Part shown: positions 34,132 to 43,732 of the stretch, piece by piece
Numbering within the stretch: position 1 is the stretch's first letter
Layout: every line of letters starts with the position of its first letter
Assembly: GCA_963677625.2 (NCBI GenBank)
Contig: CAXXSW010000004.1
Coordinates: 310,001 to 374,000 of the forward strand
DNA from: UBA1351 sp963677625
GTDB lineage: Bacteria; Bacillota; Clostridia; Lachnospirales; Vallitaleaceae
Reading direction: 5' to 3'
DNA: 64,000 bases
Notes under the pieces: model-generated
Seen by the model: the letters and a program-made list of their open reading frames with translations, nothing else
What the model was told of the DNA's origin: nothing
Database searches by the model: none
Translations under genes and position numbers: made by a program

Positions 34132-35533
34132 CGTAGTGGTCTCCTCTTTCTTCAAAGTTCTTATATTGATTATAAGAGGACGCTGCTGGTGACAAAAGAC
34201 AACTTTTTCCCCTTCTCGTTACATCATAGGCTTTGGATACAGCTTCAACCATATCTTCGACCTTATAGGCCCTCTTCTTTTCCTTCAAAAGATCATATAT
34301 CTGATAACCCGTATCAGGCAGACAAATAATCTTAAGTTCAGGTAAATCATCAAAATATGCCGCCAAATAATGATAACCAATTTTTCGATCAAAGCCACCA
34401 ACGATTACTGTGTCCAAGTTATCAATGGCCTTAATAGCCATGACTGTTGCCTCAGGAACTGTGGAAATAGAATCATTATAAAATGTAATACCGTCGTATT
34501 TACCTACTTCTTCCAAACGATGTGGCAAGCCCCTAAATGTGCTTAAATGACTTACAATGACCTCAGGTGAAATCGATTCAATAAGGCCCTCTTCAGCAAG
34601 AACATCAATGACAATGAATGCTACTAAAGAGTTAAGAAGATTATGCTCACCTAATATCTTCCTAGAAAAATCCGTCCCTGAAACTTTTGTAATCCCCTGT
34701 AGATCATGACGAACAATAAATTCTTCATCTAGAAAATAACCATAGTCTGACATAGAATTTCTAAGCAACTGACCAAAGGCCATATACCGCCTGTCGTCAT
34801 GAATCTTTCTAAGAGCTTTAATTTTTTTTGTCAAAAGATGATTATTACAACCATAAATCAAGGTTTGTTTGGAAGGATTTTTAACTTTTGCCTTAAAGAG
34901 CTGAAGTTTAGATTCCTGATAAGCTTCATAACCTTCATAATTGTTTAGGTGCTCTTCAAAAAGATTGAGAATGACTCCAATCCTAGGTCCCACCTGGAGG
35001 AACTCAGTTTGAAAGGATGACATCTCATATGCATAAAGGGTTTGACCATCATCTTCCACCAGACTTTCAAGCGCCGGTTGACCTATATTCCCAATTAGCT
35101 TTATCTCATTTCCCTCATTAGCCAGTATATGAGCTAAAATCGAAGAAGTCGTTGACTTACCCTTTGTTCCCGTAATCCCAATAGTACGATCGCCTAAGTA
35201 TTCCATAAAGATTTGAGTCTGAGATGTAATTTTAGCCTTACCAATATGATTAAGTAAATATCCTGGCAAACCAGGTGTCTTAAAAATCACATCAAAAGCA
35301 TCCAAATTCTTCATATATTCAGATGCGGTCATAACTACTGTATGTACATCTTTAGCCTCTTCTATAAAGTCACTTGCAACTTGATCATTTTGGTCCATGA
35401 TAAAAAGATCAAAATTTCCATCTAGCTGACGAAAAAGATCATAGGTGGACCTGCCTTCTTTACCAAAGCCAAGAATCAGTATTTTTTTTCCTTCATAACG
35501 TTGTCTTAGACTGTCATAAATATTATCCTTCAA
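34091..35533 (-). CDS. murD2: MurD-family ligase, probably MurD2 (UDP-MurNAc-L-Ala:L-Glu ligase)
   Basis: Mur ligases add amino acids to the peptidoglycan precursor in the cytoplasm using ATP. The 480-residue protein has the N-terminal Rossmann domain (ILILGFGKEGRST, about 18-30), FKTPGLPGYLL (about 84-94), the ATP loop GITGTKGKSTTSS (119-131), NIGQPALE and NLFEEHLNNYEG, and the C-terminal domain with VIVGGFDRKIGY. Its start overlaps by 11 bases the end of the murL-like gene upstream. That pairing points to the L-glutamate ligase MurD2, the partner of the MurL epimerase, rather than to housekeeping MurD. The sequence alone cannot settle D- versus L-glutamate choice. Confidence 0.82.
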   Translation of the reverse strand: MKDNIYDSLRQRYEGKKILILGFGKEGRSTYDLFRQLDGNFDLFIMDQNDQVASDFIEEAKDVHTVVMTASEYMKNLDAFDVIFKTPGLPGYLLNHIGKAKITSQTQIFMEYLGDRTIGITGTKGKSTTSSILAHILANEGNEIKLIGNIGQPALESLVEDDGQTLYAYEMSSFQTEFLQVGPRIGVILNLFEEHLNNYEGYEAYQESKLQLFKAKVKNPSKQTLIYGCNNHLLTKKIKALRKIHDDRRYMAFGQLLRNSMSDYGYFLDEEFIVRHDLQGITKVSGTDFSRKILGEHNLLNSLVAFIVIDVLAEEGLIESISPEVIVSHLSTFRGLPHRLEEVGKYDGITFYNDSISTVPEATVMAIKAIDNLDTVIVGGFDRKIGYHYLAAYFDDLPELKIICLPDTGYQIYDLLKEKKRAYKVEDMVEAVSKAYDVTRRGKSCLLSPAASSYNQYKNFEERGDHYVECIKKFQETVSE

Positions 35534-36887
35534 TTCTTTTCATCTCCCTGTTTAAAATTGCTCTATGTTTTTCAGGCAACAAATCTCCTTCTTCATAATC
35601 TGTTGGTTCATCAGTCAATTCATTACCTTTAATTGATATATAATAATCCAGTAGACGTCCCTGTCGACCTTGCTCTAATGCTAAATTTAGAGCATGACGT
35701 ACTTCCCAAATAGTTCCAACACATTCAAAGGGCTTAGTCTCAGCTGTTCCTATCAACTCATCAAAAATTGGTTTTAAAGCTATATCATCCAGAAGGTCTT
35801 TACCAAATTGTCTTACCAATTCATCCTTTTCAATATAAGGGCTTAATATAGTTTGAACAAAAAGACACTTAGGGCAGGACCCACACCATACATTTTCCTT
35901 TTTCCCCTTGTTACATGACCTGTATACCTGGTGATACTTCGAATAGGTAGCGAACATTTGGCCAATCTGAATTTCATAAAGGGGCCTCAATAAACTGAAA
36001 TACTCTATGTCAGGAGTTAGATAAGTTCTCGAATAAGTGTTGAAATCTTCTTCAAATTCATAACTTTTCGAATATTGATGGTTAAAGGTGGTTCCTATAA
36101 CACTTGGCTCATTAGCCGATCTTTCATTGGATAGAGGAATGTACCGTTTACCAAGAAAGGCTGCTCCTAAGCTAGCAATAAATGCTAAGATAGCTGAAAA
36201 TGGCACATGTCCATTTAAGTATCCTTCCCCATTCATTTGAATCAAGGTCACATCAAAAATCCGTCTAGCCTGGAGATAGCCTTGATAACCTGCAACTTCA
36301 ATACAATCATAGGCCGCATGTGGTGGACTCATGACAAAAGGTACATTATCCTCAGCACTGTCTCTTAAAATTTCAAGGGTAACAACCGAATCCTTTCCAC
36401 CTCCAACGGGGATTAGATTGCCTTTTGCATGTGGGCATAATATGGTTTCAAGTTTCTTTTTACTAACTGCTGTATCAGGTTTTGATATGATTTCCACAAA
36501 ATCATCTTCATTAACATAATCTTTCATATTATTTAGATATATAAACTCACCTAAACCATGATAGTAGAGTTTCTTCCACCATTTAACCTGATTATCGTCA
36601 AGACTTCCACAAAGAATGTTCAATTCCTTAGGGCAGGCTAATTTCCAATAGTTGATTGTTTCTACCAAACCAATATGAAAAACAAAGTTCTCCAGTTCTT
36701 GAACCCTACTTGGGTCAAAGTTCACATTTCCTTGTCCTCCATAGGTCACTTTATGGATAAAGGGAATGCTTTCATCACCAATTAAAGTGTAGTGAAAAGT
36801 TAAATTTAGTGTATTACCTTCTATATGATATTCATAGGATTCATAATTAAATTGTTGGTATTTTTGCTGTAGCTGTCTGTAATCCAT
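35523..36887 (-). CDS. murL: MurL-like epimerase of UDP-MurNAc-L-Ala-L-Glu
   Basis: MurL inverts the terminal L-glutamate of UDP-MurNAc-L-Ala-L-Glu in an ATP-dependent reaction, replacing glutamate racemase plus MurD (shown in Xanthomonas). The 454-residue protein has a PP-loop-type ATP motif GGGKDSVV (162-169) after LIPV, a serine-rich SNERSANEPS segment (253-262) and a CGSCPKC cluster (335-341) that could bind metal. The gene order murL then the Mur ligase, with an 11-base overlap, matches the known pathway pair. RBS TTAGGAGACTT precedes ATG. I recognise the family by order and motifs, without a database check; a PP-loop amidating or thiolating enzyme is the main alternative. Confidence 0.78.
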   Translation of the reverse strand: MDYRQLQQKYQQFNYESYEYHIEGNTLNLTFHYTLIGDESIPFIHKVTYGGQGNVNFDPSRVQELENFVFHIGLVETINYWKLACPKELNILCGSLDDNQVKWWKKLYYHGLGEFIYLNNMKDYVNEDDFVEIISKPDTAVSKKKLETILCPHAKGNLIPVGGGKDSVVTLEILRDSAEDNVPFVMSPPHAAYDCIEVAGYQGYLQARRIFDVTLIQMNGEGYLNGHVPFSAILAFIASLGAAFLGKRYIPLSNERSANEPSVIGTTFNHQYSKSYEFEEDFNTYSRTYLTPDIEYFSLLRPLYEIQIGQMFATYSKYHQVYRSCNKGKKENVWCGSCPKCLFVQTILSPYIEKDELVRQFGKDLLDDIALKPIFDELIGTAETKPFECVGTIWEVRHALNLALEQGRQGRLLDYYISIKGNELTDEPTDYEEGDLLPEKHRAILNREMKRIEG

Positions 36888-36995
36888 AAGTCTCCTAAGC
36901 TAACCTGTTCTCGCAGGCATGTTGTTTTAAGTTCTTGTCTTATACTGTAATATAACATAAATGATGAAACCAGATTATATGTCATATATGGTTTC

Positions 36996-37040
36996 ATTAT
37001 AACGTAGAAATGGCATGACTGCAATTAGCAGCCATGCCAT
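36996..37040 (-). promoter_or_regulatory. murL promoter embedded in an imperfect hairpin
   Basis: Minus strand: -35 TTGCAG at 37024-37019, 17-base spacer, -10 TATAAT at 37001-36996. The -35 lies in the hairpin ATGGCATG-A-CTGC / GCAG-C-CATGCCAT (37010-37040), which may terminate the flagellin-like gene though it has no clear T-run. A second hairpin, ATGAAACCA with TGGTTTCAT (36964-36997), follows in the 5' leader. Confidence 0.65.
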
Positions 37041-37100
37041 TAAATAAATACTTCTCATCATTACAGCTGTAGTTAAGCTTAACATTCTACTCATATAGAA

Positions 37101-37865
37101 TCATAATTTAAAATCCGCTATGACTCCTAGTTTTTGCTCTTCATTACGCTGCCTTATCATCTGCATTTGCATCTTATATTGATCCAAAATTTGATTTTTC
37201 TTTAATTGTGATATTTCTTCAGCAATATTAGCATCTTTTATTTTGCTCATACTAGAGGTAATATTGTTAATCTTACCACTAATAGCATTGGATGCATATT
37301 CAAAAGCATTTTGAGTTGAACCAATTTGACTTCTGCTTTCATTCACCTTTTGAATAGCACTGTCAACCTTAGAAATATCAAAAGAACCAGTTACATCATA
37401 TCCGTCAAGTCCAAGGGATGACAAAGTTGAATCTGCAACAGAAATCTGACTTCCATTACCATCTGAAGAATCACCAACCTGTATACCTTGGAAACTTCCA
37501 TCCAACAGAGGCTTTGTGTTAAAGGATGTATCTTTAGCTACGTCCTGAATCCCTGATAACAACTGACCAATCTCATCTTGAATTTTATTCTTATCATCAC
37601 CAGATAAAATACCATTACTGGCTTGAAGGGATAACTCACGAATTCTTCCTAAACTATCAGAAATAGAGTTAAGTGCACCTTCAGCTGTTGAAAGAGCATT
37701 GTTAGAATCAGCAATATTATCCAAGTTTTTTTGGGAGCCCACAATCTGACTGTTCATTCTTTCGGTTATGGATAAACCTGCTGGATCATCAGCTCCACTG
37801 TTAATTCTCTGTCCTGATGCAATATTCATGTAAGGATTTGAGCCTGATATTGCTCCTACGTCCAT
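37101..37865 (-). CDS. Short flagellin-like protein with shortened N-terminus
   Basis: Flagellins build the filament and are exported by the flagellar type III system. This 254-residue product contains the conserved flagellin block ASGQRINSGADDPAGLSITE (about 16-35), STAEGALNSISDSLGRIREL and QIGSTQNAFEYASNAI, but the standard N-terminal D0 helix (about 30 residues that start filaments) is reduced to about 15 residues. The C-terminal D0 repeat is replaced by a different, Gln/Lys-rich helix ending LGVIADFKL. I put the start at ATG 37865 behind GGTGG. No other flagellar gene lies in the window. It may be a non-filament, flagellin-derived protein. Confidence 0.8.
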   Translation of the reverse strand: MDVGAISGSNPYMNIASGQRINSGADDPAGLSITERMNSQIVGSQKNLDNIADSNNALSTAEGALNSISDSLGRIRELSLQASNGILSGDDKNKIQDEIGQLLSGIQDVAKDTSFNTKPLLDGSFQGIQVGDSSDGNGSQISVADSTLSSLGLDGYDVTGSFDISKVDSAIQKVNESRSQIGSTQNAFEYASNAISGKINNITSSMSKIKDANIAEEISQLKKNQILDQYKMQMQMIRQRNEEQKLGVIADFKL

Positions 37866-37958
37866 GTATCCACCAACTTTCTCATGACATGACACTATCA
37901 TCCTAATTACTATTTTTATTATAACATTTATCTATGAACATAGTATGAATGGACTATT

Positions 37959-38001
37959 AAAAAAGGTACTATAAGAGGATTCCTCATATAGTACCTTTTT
38001 T
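37959..38001. terminator. Terminator of the pyr operon
   Basis: AAAAAAGGTACTATA and TATAGTACCTTTTTT bracket an inner GAGG/CCTC stem; long A and T runs on both sides make it bidirectional. On the minus strand it follows pyrE by 33 bases. Confidence 0.93.
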
Positions 38002-38033
38002 TAAACATGATCATTTTTATGAACGAGATATAC

Positions 38034-38708
38034 TTATTTCACACCATATTGATCATAATAAGCGTCAATGCGCTCCTTAATCTCATCATCAATGTAAATC
38101 TTTCCATCAACAGGACGATTATGTAGGTATTCAATAACCTCTTCCATCGTAACGATAGCCTCTGTCTTAATACTAAATTCATTTTCAAGCTCTTTAAGGG
38201 CAGAAATCTCGTTCTGACCTCTTTCCATACGGTCTACAGAAATTATTAGTCCAACCACTTCAACATTAGCAATAGACTTAAGTAACGGAATAGTTTCTCT
38301 TATAGATGTTCCTGCTGTTGTAACATCTTCTATAAGCAGAACTTTCAGTCCATCCTTAACCTTACCTCCTAGCAGAACACCTGTATCACCGTGATCTTTC
38401 ACTTCCTTACGACTTGAACAGTACTCGATGTTGGCACCATAAGACGTAGACAGTGAGATCGCTGTAGCAACACTTAAAGGTATCCCCTTATAAGCAGGTC
38501 CAAAAAGCACGTCAAAATCAGTCCCAAAATTATCTTTGATTGCTTTTGCATAATAGTCGCCTAAACGGTTAAGTTGACGACCTGTGGTGTAATTACCTGT
38601 ATTGATAAAAAACGGTGTTTTTCTACCACTCTTGGTTGTGAAATCTCCAAAAGTCAATACACCGGAGTCTACCATAAATTCAATAAAGTCCAATTTGTAA
38701 GAATCCAT
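38034..38708 (-). CDS. pyrE: Orotate phosphoribosyltransferase
   Basis: It joins orotate to PRPP to make orotidine-5'-phosphate, the fifth step of UMP synthesis. The 224-residue protein carries the family's PRPP motif VLLIEDVTTAGTSIRE (about 123-138), LFGPAYKGIPL (about 61-71) and YCSSRKEVKDHGD (about 86-98). It is the last gene of the pyr operon, 23 bases after pyrD, and is followed by a strong terminator. Length and motifs are ordinary. Confidence 0.97.
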   Translation of the reverse strand: MDSYKLDFIEFMVDSGVLTFGDFTTKSGRKTPFFINTGNYTTGRQLNRLGDYYAKAIKDNFGTDFDVLFGPAYKGIPLSVATAISLSTSYGANIEYCSSRKEVKDHGDTGVLLGGKVKDGLKVLLIEDVTTAGTSIRETIPLLKSIANVEVVGLIISVDRMERGQNEISALKELENEFSIKTEAIVTMEEVIEYLHNRPVDGKIYIDDEIKERIDAYYDQYGVK

Positions 38709-38731
38709 AACATCTTTCCCTTCAATGAGTC

Positions 38732-39634
38732 TTACTCTATTATACCAACAATTTCCTTGATGTCTAGTAAATTATTGTTTTTCATAAAACTTTTCATACC
38801 GTCAAGGATATCCATAGTTGCTCTAGGATTCAGTAAATTAGCGGTTCCCACAGATATTGCATCTGCTCCTGCCATCATAAATTCGATAGCGTCTTCACCT
38901 GTCATAATACCACCCATACCTATAATCGGTAGATCTGTAACCTGTCGTACTTGATAAACCATACGTATAGCTACGGGTTTTATAGCCGGTCCTGAAAAAC
39001 CACCAATCTTCCTTGCAAGGACAGGCTTTCTCTTGTATATATCAATTTTCATTCCAATCAAGGTGTTAATTAGGGATATACCATCAGCCCCACCTTCCTC
39101 TACCGCTTTTGCTATAGCAGTAATATCGGTTACATTAGGGCTTAATTTTACAATTAACGGTTGCTTGGCAACTTTTTTAACCTCAGAAGTAACTAGCTTG
39201 GCCATATTCGGATCGATACCAAAAGCGACACCGCCTTCTTTAACATTCGGACATGAAATGTTAAGTTCCAACATATCCACATCTGCATCAGCTAGTTTCT
39301 TTGCTACCTGAACGTACTCATCCACAGTTCTTCCAGCCAAATTTACAATAATTTTTGTATCATACTGCCGTAAAAAAGGAATGTCATTTTTTATGAAATG
39401 ATCAATGCCAGGATTCTGTAATCCCACTGCATTTAACATGCCACCATGAGTCTCCGCAATACGAGGAGCAGGATTACCTTTCCACGGTGTAATAGAAACA
39501 CCTTTAACAACAACTGCCCCTACCTGATTCAAATCAACCATACCAGCATATTCTCTTCCTGAATTGAAAGTACCTGATGCAGTGAACACAGGGTTCTTAA
39601 AGCTTACTCCACAAAATTCTACTTGTGTATTCAT
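38732..39634 (-). CDS. pyrD: Dihydroorotate dehydrogenase B, catalytic subunit
   Basis: It oxidises dihydroorotate to orotate with FMN, passing electrons to the PyrK subunit and NAD. The 300-residue barrel has VFTASGTFNSG near the start, the NISCPNVKEGG motif with the catalytic Cys (about 127-137), VKLSPNVTD and the phosphate-binding IIGMGGIMTGEDA (about 238-250). Its ATG overlaps the pyrK stop by one base (TAATG), as expected for subunits made in equal amounts. This is the 1B type, which uses PyrK. Confidence 0.97.
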   Translation of the reverse strand: MNTQVEFCGVSFKNPVFTASGTFNSGREYAGMVDLNQVGAVVVKGVSITPWKGNPAPRIAETHGGMLNAVGLQNPGIDHFIKNDIPFLRQYDTKIIVNLAGRTVDEYVQVAKKLADADVDMLELNISCPNVKEGGVAFGIDPNMAKLVTSEVKKVAKQPLIVKLSPNVTDITAIAKAVEEGGADGISLINTLIGMKIDIYKRKPVLARKIGGFSGPAIKPVAIRMVYQVRQVTDLPIIGMGGIMTGEDAIEFMMAGADAISVGTANLLNPRATMDILDGMKSFMKNNNLLDIKEIVGIIE

Positions 39635-40509
39635 TAGAAGATCACCTCCCTAAGATCAAACACAGGTCCATCTTTACATACTTTCAGATAGTCATAATCG
39701 CCATCAGTCATAGTTTCTTTATTTAATTTTAAAGTTTCATTGTTTATGTGACGACGAATGGGTACCACACAACCGACACATGCTCCAAAACCACATCCCA
39801 TTCTTTCTTCCAAAGAGAACTCACCAGCAATTCCATACTTAAGAGCAAAATCTTGTAAACCTCTTAACATTGGTGTAGGCCCACAGGAATACATGTAATC
39901 AAAGGACTTATCATCCCTTAAAATATCTGCTAATTTCTCTTCCATCAACTCAATCACATTACCCTTAAATCCCAACTTGCCACTATCTGTAGCTAGGTGA
40001 ACCTGACCGAATTTCTTAAAATCTTTAACAAGATAAGCATCATCTCTAAAACCAAGAACAATGGTCAGCTTTATCTTATCTCCATATGTTTTCTTTAAGT
40101 ACTTTGATAATTCCAGCAGTGGTGGCGTTCCAACACCACCACCGACAATCAATAGATTCATAGGATCTGATGAGAATTTCATATCATCTAACTCAGTCTT
40201 AAATCCCTTCCCAAGAGGCCCTAAAACTTCAACAGAGTCCCTCTTTTGACGGGTTGTTAAAATCTTTGTCCCTTGACCAACCACTGCATAGACAAGGCGT
40301 AATACTTTTTCTTTCTTATTAACTTCACATATGCTGATAGGTCTAGGCAGAAGATGGACACCACCTTTTACATAGAGATTAACAAATTGTCCTGGTTGAC
40401 AAATTTCAACCATATCTCCTACATCAATGGTCATATCATAAATACTTGGTACAATCTCACGATTGTGTACAACTCTGCATTTTATTCTATCTAAGGGATT
40501 ATGACACAT
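39634..40509 (-). CDS. pyrK: Dihydroorotate dehydrogenase B, electron transfer subunit
   Basis: This subunit carries FAD and a [2Fe-2S] cluster and passes electrons from PyrD to NAD. The 291-residue protein has an FAD-binding region (LPRPISICEVN, about 54-64), a nucleotide-binding segment (LLIVGGGVGTPPL, about 108-120) and the cluster cysteines in RMGCGFGACVGCVVP (about 241-255) plus KVCKDGPVF (about 276-284). RBS AGGAGGTAAG lies before the ATG. It is slightly longer than the usual 250-260 residues because of a loop before the last cysteine. Confidence 0.96.
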   Translation of the reverse strand: MCHNPLDRIKCRVVHNREIVPSIYDMTIDVGDMVEICQPGQFVNLYVKGGVHLLPRPISICEVNKKEKVLRLVYAVVGQGTKILTTRQKRDSVEVLGPLGKGFKTELDDMKFSSDPMNLLIVGGGVGTPPLLELSKYLKKTYGDKIKLTIVLGFRDDAYLVKDFKKFGQVHLATDSGKLGFKGNVIELMEEKLADILRDDKSFDYMYSCGPTPMLRGLQDFALKYGIAGEFSLEERMGCGFGACVGCVVPIRRHINNETLKLNKETMTDGDYDYLKVCKDGPVFDLREVIF

Positions 40510-40519
40510 ATCTTACCTC

Positions 40520-43500
40520 CTAAGACTCTTGGCCCATATTATAAATCTGCATAATATCTTCATTCAACTTTGCTGAAATAATGTCAAGCATTCCTTTTGC
40601 TGTATCCAATGACGTTAATACCGGTACGCTGGCTTCTATAGCTGCACGTCTCATTCTAAATCCATCTCTAGTTGAATCGTTGGCTTTTGTTGGTGTGTTG
40701 ATAACCATTTGGACCATACCAGACCTTATGAGATCAATTACATTAGGTACGCCTTCACTGATTTTCTTAACACGTTGTACAGGTATCTCATGGGCCTCAA
40801 GAACCTTGGCAGTACCTTCTGTTGCGACAAAGTCAAAACCTAATTCTACATATCCTTTAGCCAATGCAAGGAACTCCTCCTGATCATAGGGCTTAATAGT
40901 TGCAAGTATGGTTCCTCTATTTTTAATAACCCCCATACCAGAACCTACAAATCCTTTATAAAGAGCTTCTTCAAAAGTCTTGCCTACACCAAGAACTTCA
41001 CCTGTTGAACGCATTTCAGGACCTAAGGAAACTTCTACATCTGGTAACTTTTGAGTCGAAAATACGGGTACTTTAATGGCAACCAGATCCGCTGTCTTAT
41101 AAAGGCCAGTGCCATATTCCAAATCTTTTAGTTTATCTCCTAACATGCATCTTGTAGCTAAGTCAATCATAGGAACTCCTGTTACCTTACTAATGTAAGG
41201 TACTGTTCTAGATGACCTTGGATTGACTTCAATGATATACAAGTGTCCTTTGAACTCAATATACTGAATATTAATCATACCAGATACTTTTAAAGCTATA
41301 GCGACTTTTTTGGTATCATCTACTATCTGGTCTATAATTTCCTGGCTAATGTTCTGAGGCGGATAAATGGAGATAGAATCTCCTGAATGAACACCGGCTT
41401 TTTCAAGATGCTCCATAATACCGGGAATAAGAATATCTTCACCATCACATATAGCATCAACTTCAATTTCTCTTCCGATTAGGTACCTATCTATGAGCAC
41501 AGGATTCTTGACATCCCTTTCAAAAGCAGCAATAAGATATTTTCTCAGTTGGTTTTTTTCATATGTTATTTCCATTCCCTGACCACCAAGTACATAGGAA
41601 GGACGGACCAATACAGGATATTCAAGTCTGTCAGCCTCTTCAAGACCCTCCTCTACTGTCCACACAGCTTTACCTTTAGGACGGTTGATCTTCAATTCTT
41701 CCATAAGGGCATCAAACTTTTCTCGGTCTTCAGCTTCATCAATCTGTTTAGGACTGGTTCCAAGAATTGGAACTCGCATTTCATCAAGGAATGAAGCAAG
41801 CTTAATAGCTGTTTGTCCACCAAACTGAAGAATAACTCCATCTGGTTTTTCCTTTTCTATGATGTTAAGAACATCCTCTTCAGTCAATGGCTCAAAATAT
41901 AACTTGTCCGCAGTATCAAAGTCTGTACTAACGGTCTCAGGATTATTATTGGCAATAATAGTTTCAATACCTGCTTTTTTTAGGGCAAGTATGGAGTGTA
42001 CTGAACAATAATCAAATTCAATACCTTGGCCAATTCTAATAGGCCCTGAACCTATAACCAATACTTTTTTCCTATCACTTACTTCAACTTCATCATACTC
42101 ATCATAGGTCGAGTAGTAGTATGGGCTTATAGCTTCAAACTCGCCTCCACAGGTATCAACCATCTTATAAACAGGTGTGATTTTGAAGGCTTTTCGAAGA
42201 TTCATCACTTCCACAGGCTTACATCCTGTAAAGTCAGCAATGGCCTTATCTGAGAAACCTTTTTTCTTGAGTTGAACCATAAGGTCTCGATCAATTTCTT
42301 CTATCTTAAGATCACCTAATTGCTCTTCCAAATCAATAATTCCTTCTATCTTATCAACGAAGAAGGTGTCCATGCCTGTGATTCTACAAATTTTATCCTT
42401 ACGATAACCTCTTCGAAGAAGTTCAGCTAAATCAAAAAGTCTCTCATCATCAGGTACCTGAACTCGTCTTTTTAATTCATCAAGACTTCTGGAAGCAGCC
42501 TTTTTGTGTTGAAGGCTGTACTGGCCGATTTCAAGAGAACGAACAGCCTTTAAAAGAGCTGATTCAAAGTTGTTGCCTATAGCCATTACTTCACCTGTTG
42601 CCATCATCTTTGTACCTAGAGTTTTCTTGGCACGTCTAAATTTATCAAAAGGCCACTTGGGTATCTTAATGACACAATAGTCAAGTGTTGGCTCAAAGCA
42701 GGCTTGAGTCTTCTTAGTAACTGCATTTTGTATTTCATCTAAACGGTAACCCAGAGCAAGTTTAGCACTTACTTTAGCTATAGGGTAGCCTGTAGCCTTA
42801 GATGCAAGGGCTGATGAACGGCTTACACGAGGATTAATCTCGATAATAGCATATTCAAAAGAATCAGGATTAAGAGCTAACTGAACATTGCATCCACCAA
42901 TAATCCCAACCTCATTAATAATATCAAGTGATGCTTTTCTTAGTAACTGGTATTCAACGTCTGACAAAGTCTGGCTAGGTGCGATAACAATAGAGTCCCC
43001 TGTATGGACTCCAACTGGATCAATGTTTTCCATATTACATACTGTAATCGAATTACCGACAGAATCGCGCATAACTTCATACTCTACTTCTTTCCACCCC
43101 TTAATGGATTTTTCAAGAAGTACCTGACCAACACGACTTAGTTGAAGACCTGTTGCCAGAATTTGCTTTAATTCTTCTTTATCTTCTGCAATACCACCAC
43201 CGGAGCCACCCAATGTATATGCAGGTCTTACAACAACCGGATATCCGATTTGTCCTGCAAACTCTACACCTTCCTCCATGGTCGTTACAATTTTACTCTC
43301 AATAACCGGTTGACCGATTCTTTCCATCAATTTTTTGAAATCTTCCCGATCTTCCCCTTCTTTAATGGCATCAATCTGGGTTCCGATAACTTTTACACCA
43401 TATTTTTTTAATATTCCTGCGTCATGAAGTTCAACAGCCAGATTTAATCCAGTCTGCCCACCCATACCGGCAATGACACTATCAGGTTTTTCCGTCTGGA

Positions 43501-43732
43501 TAACTTTTTCCAGAAACTCAATAGTTAATGGTTCTATATATACCTTATCTGCAACTTCTTTATCGGTCATGATGGTTGCCGGGTTGGAATTGACAAGTAC
43601 AGTTTCTATCCCCTCTTCTCGTAGGGCCTGACATGCTTGAGTACCGGAATAATCAAATTCAGCAGCTTGGCCGATAACAATAGGACCCGATCCGATAACA
43701 AGTACTTTCTTAATAGACAAATCTTTAGGCAT
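40520..43732 (-). CDS. carB: Carbamoyl-phosphate synthase, large subunit
   Basis: It makes carbamoyl phosphate from bicarbonate, ATP and ammonia supplied by CarA, feeding pyrimidine (and arginine) synthesis. The 1070-residue protein has the expected duplication: two ATP-grasp halves starting KVLVIGSGPIVIGQAAEFDY (about 9-28) and VLVIGSGPIRIGQGIEFDYC (about 555-574), each with PVVVRPAYTLGG or PVLVRPSYVLGG. The C-terminal regulatory domain (about 935-1070) holds ATEGTAKVL and NTPTKANDSTRDGFRMRRAA, the UMP/effector site. It overlaps carA by 8 bases. The pyr location suggests the pyrimidine-regulated enzyme. Confidence 0.98.
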   Translation of the reverse strand: MPKDLSIKKVLVIGSGPIVIGQAAEFDYSGTQACQALREEGIETVLVNSNPATIMTDKEVADKVYIEPLTIEFLEKVIQTEKPDSVIAGMGGQTGLNLAVELHDAGILKKYGVKVIGTQIDAIKEGEDREDFKKLMERIGQPVIESKIVTTMEEGVEFAGQIGYPVVVRPAYTLGGSGGGIAEDKEELKQILATGLQLSRVGQVLLEKSIKGWKEVEYEVMRDSVGNSITVCNMENIDPVGVHTGDSIVIAPSQTLSDVEYQLLRKASLDIINEVGIIGGCNVQLALNPDSFEYAIIEINPRVSRSSALASKATGYPIAKVSAKLALGYRLDEIQNAVTKKTQACFEPTLDYCVIKIPKWPFDKFRRAKKTLGTKMMATGEVMAIGNNFESALLKAVRSLEIGQYSLQHKKAASRSLDELKRRVQVPDDERLFDLAELLRRGYRKDKICRITGMDTFFVDKIEGIIDLEEQLGDLKIEEIDRDLMVQLKKKGFSDKAIADFTGCKPVEVMNLRKAFKITPVYKMVDTCGGEFEAISPYYYSTYDEYDEVEVSDRKKVLVIGSGPIRIGQGIEFDYCSVHSILALKKAGIETIIANNNPETVSTDFDTADKLYFEPLTEEDVLNIIEKEKPDGVILQFGGQTAIKLASFLDEMRVPILGTSPKQIDEAEDREKFDALMEELKINRPKGKAVWTVEEGLEEADRLEYPVLVRPSYVLGGQGMEITYEKNQLRKYLIAAFERDVKNPVLIDRYLIGREIEVDAICDGEDILIPGIMEHLEKAGVHSGDSISIYPPQNISQEIIDQIVDDTKKVAIALKVSGMINIQYIEFKGHLYIIEVNPRSSRTVPYISKVTGVPMIDLATRCMLGDKLKDLEYGTGLYKTADLVAIKVPVFSTQKLPDVEVSLGPEMRSTGEVLGVGKTFEEALYKGFVGSGMGVIKNRGTILATIKPYDQEEFLALAKGYVELGFDFVATEGTAKVLEAHEIPVQRVKKISEGVPNVIDLIRSGMVQMVINTPTKANDSTRDGFRMRRAAIEASVPVLTSLDTAKGMLDIISAKLNEDIMQIYNMGQES

